This document shows positions 5,350 to 6,207 of a stretch of 6,207 nucleotides of DNA, piece after piece; position 1 is the first letter of the stretch, and each line of letters begins with the position of its first letter. The stretch is from positions 1 to 6,207 of the forward strand of contig JAFYYO010000166.1 in assembly GCA_017557475.1 (NCBI GenBank). The letters run 5' to 3'. The position numbers and the translations under genes were made by a program. The DNA comes from Bacteroidaceae bacterium. Its GTDB lineage: Bacteria > Bacteroidota > Bacteroidia > Bacteroidales > Bacteroidaceae. The notes under the pieces were generated by a model, which was not told where the DNA came from, did not search any database, and saw nothing but the letters and a program-made list of their open reading frames with translations.

Positions 5350-6207
5350 CACCTGTCTTCCGGATAGCTAATGCCAGTCAGTATTTTTCCTGTTGGCGAT
5401 ATGCCTTCCGCACTAACGGTAATGCTTGTTGAGGAGCTGTTGTTCCAAAGAGTGACATCTGCTCGGCCATTCTCGTCGAGTTCGAGATTGGGGTTCCAAT
5501 AGAGCGTGCGTCGATAGTCCTGAAGCGAAGGAAGTGGTCGATTGCGATAGCAGGGACTATAGAACTCCTCACTGACGTCATAGCCATGCAGAATGTAGTG
5601 GCGATCGCGATAAGTGGGACGCACTCCATTGGTCAGGGGCTCGTAACCAATATCGACGGTTGGCTGATTGTCTCCCATATAACGGCGACTGCCTTCCATT
5701 CGAGGCGCATAGTCAGTAATGAGATTTACGGCACGAAGAGAACGAAGGAAGTCGAGCGACATCGTCATATCGTCGAGTCCTGTATAGGAGAAGGCGTTTC
5801 TGTTGGACGTACTCCAGCCTCCCTGGAAGCGAACACCCTCCATGTCGTAGAAGAACGGCATATCCGCAGGGTCTGCCCATCTGTAACGCGCAGACCATGC
5901 ATTATCGTTTCTAAGAGAGAGATACTGCTCATTGTCGAGGACAGTTCCTCCGAAGAATCCTGCTCCATGATAATTGTCTCTGGAACTTCCTCGTCCAACC
6001 CAATCCCCTCTCCAACCATAGCTGCCGCTATAACCGTCTCGATAGGAACTTGGCCAATCGAAATCTGGAGCGGGCTCGTGATAGGGATGAACGTACTCGG
6101 CATAGGTGGTGTAATCGCGGAACATATTCATATCGCCGACCAAAAGGCGTTTCGTCCACTCTGCAAAAGAAGTCTTGCCTGCGAACCATCCTGGCGTGAA
6201 GCCCGCA
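5349..6207 (-). CDS. C-terminal part of a large alpha-2-macroglobulin/MG2 or TonB-plug-type surface protein (cut by window edge)
   Basis: The frame is open to the window edge; 285 residues and the stop are visible. A TTG at 6143-6141 is not a real start, because the frame continues upstream (AGFTPGWFAGKTSFAEWTKR). The last 60 residues (RTLYWNPNLELDENGRADVT, then a strand-rich end with SITVSAEGISPTGKILTG) resemble the C-terminal module of large Bacteroidetes exported proteins with MG2/alpha-2-macroglobulin-like and TonB-plug domains, in which 'YWNP...d..G.a...f.n' recurs (family memory, not searched). About 30 residues in from the edge begins a stretch very rich in Tyr, Gly, Trp and Arg (roughly 6120-5950). 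Nothing catalytic is visible in this part. The gene lies upstream of the 435-aa secreted protein and probably forms an operon with it. Confidence 0.7.
   Translation of the reverse strand, partial: AGFTPGWFAGKTSFAEWTKRLLVGDMNMFRDYTTYAEYVHPYHEPAPDFDWPSSYRDGYSGSYGWRGDWVGRGSSRDNYHGAGFFGGTVLDNEQYLSLRNDNAWSARYRWADPADMPFFYDMEGVRFQGGWSTSNRNAFSYTGLDDMTMSLDFLRSLRAVNLITDYAPRMEGSRRYMGDNQPTVDIGYEPLTNGVRPTYRDRHYILHGYDVSEEFYSPCYRNRPLPSLQDYRRTLYWNPNLELDENGRADVTLWNNSSSTSITVSAEGISPTGKILTGISYPEDR

Noticed and set aside
6141..6143. Start codon TTG for the right-hand gene
   Set aside because: The frame stays open for 21 further codons to the window edge, and the product looks like the C-terminal end of a much larger protein.

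Overview
The window looks like a chromosomal fragment of a Bacteroidales bacterium, with Prevotella-like genera the most likely (inference). The grounds are two -7 boxes of the Bacteroidetes form TAnnTTTG, A-rich start regions without strong Shine-Dalgarno sites on the left-hand genes, tandem repeats with a 7-base period, a BT4734/'VirE_N'-type primase fusion, and a CarboxypepD_reg-like secreted protein.

Left part (about 5-3871): two + strand genes lie between perfect 34-bp inverted repeats at 5-38 and 3838-3871. The first gene (112-1311) encodes a 399-aa protein with an N-terminal HIRAN-like domain, a coiled-coil middle and an unrecognised C-terminal domain. It has its own promoter and a clear intrinsic terminator. 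The second gene (1649-3826) encodes a 725-aa protein read as a PrimPol-type primase domain, a PriCT-like helical domain, a DUF3987-like P-loop ATPase and a C-terminal winged helix. Between them lie a tract of about 10-bp direct repeats, a second TAnnTTTG promoter, and a possible 45-codon basic leader ORF whose TGA overlaps the primase ATG as ATGA. I see no transposase or integrase. The segment therefore looks like an inverted-repeat-bounded replication-protein cassette whose mobility is unproven.

Right part (about 3872-6207): after a + strand intrinsic terminator, two - strand genes run toward it. The far-right gene is cut by the window edge; only its C-terminal 285 residues are visible, ending in a module like that of large Bacteroidetes alpha-2-macroglobulin/MG2 or TonB-plug-type surface proteins. 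It is followed, after 62 bp, by a 435-aa secreted protein with an N-terminal carboxypeptidase-regulatory-like beta-sandwich. The two are probably co-transcribed and act in the periplasm or at the outer membrane.

The strongest unexplained signals are the 34-bp inverted repeats around the HIRAN and primase-helicase pair, and several unrelated tandem tracts that all have a 7-base period. Two of these tracts begin at a stop codon, one lies 11 bases beyond a stop, and one sits inside the primase domain.
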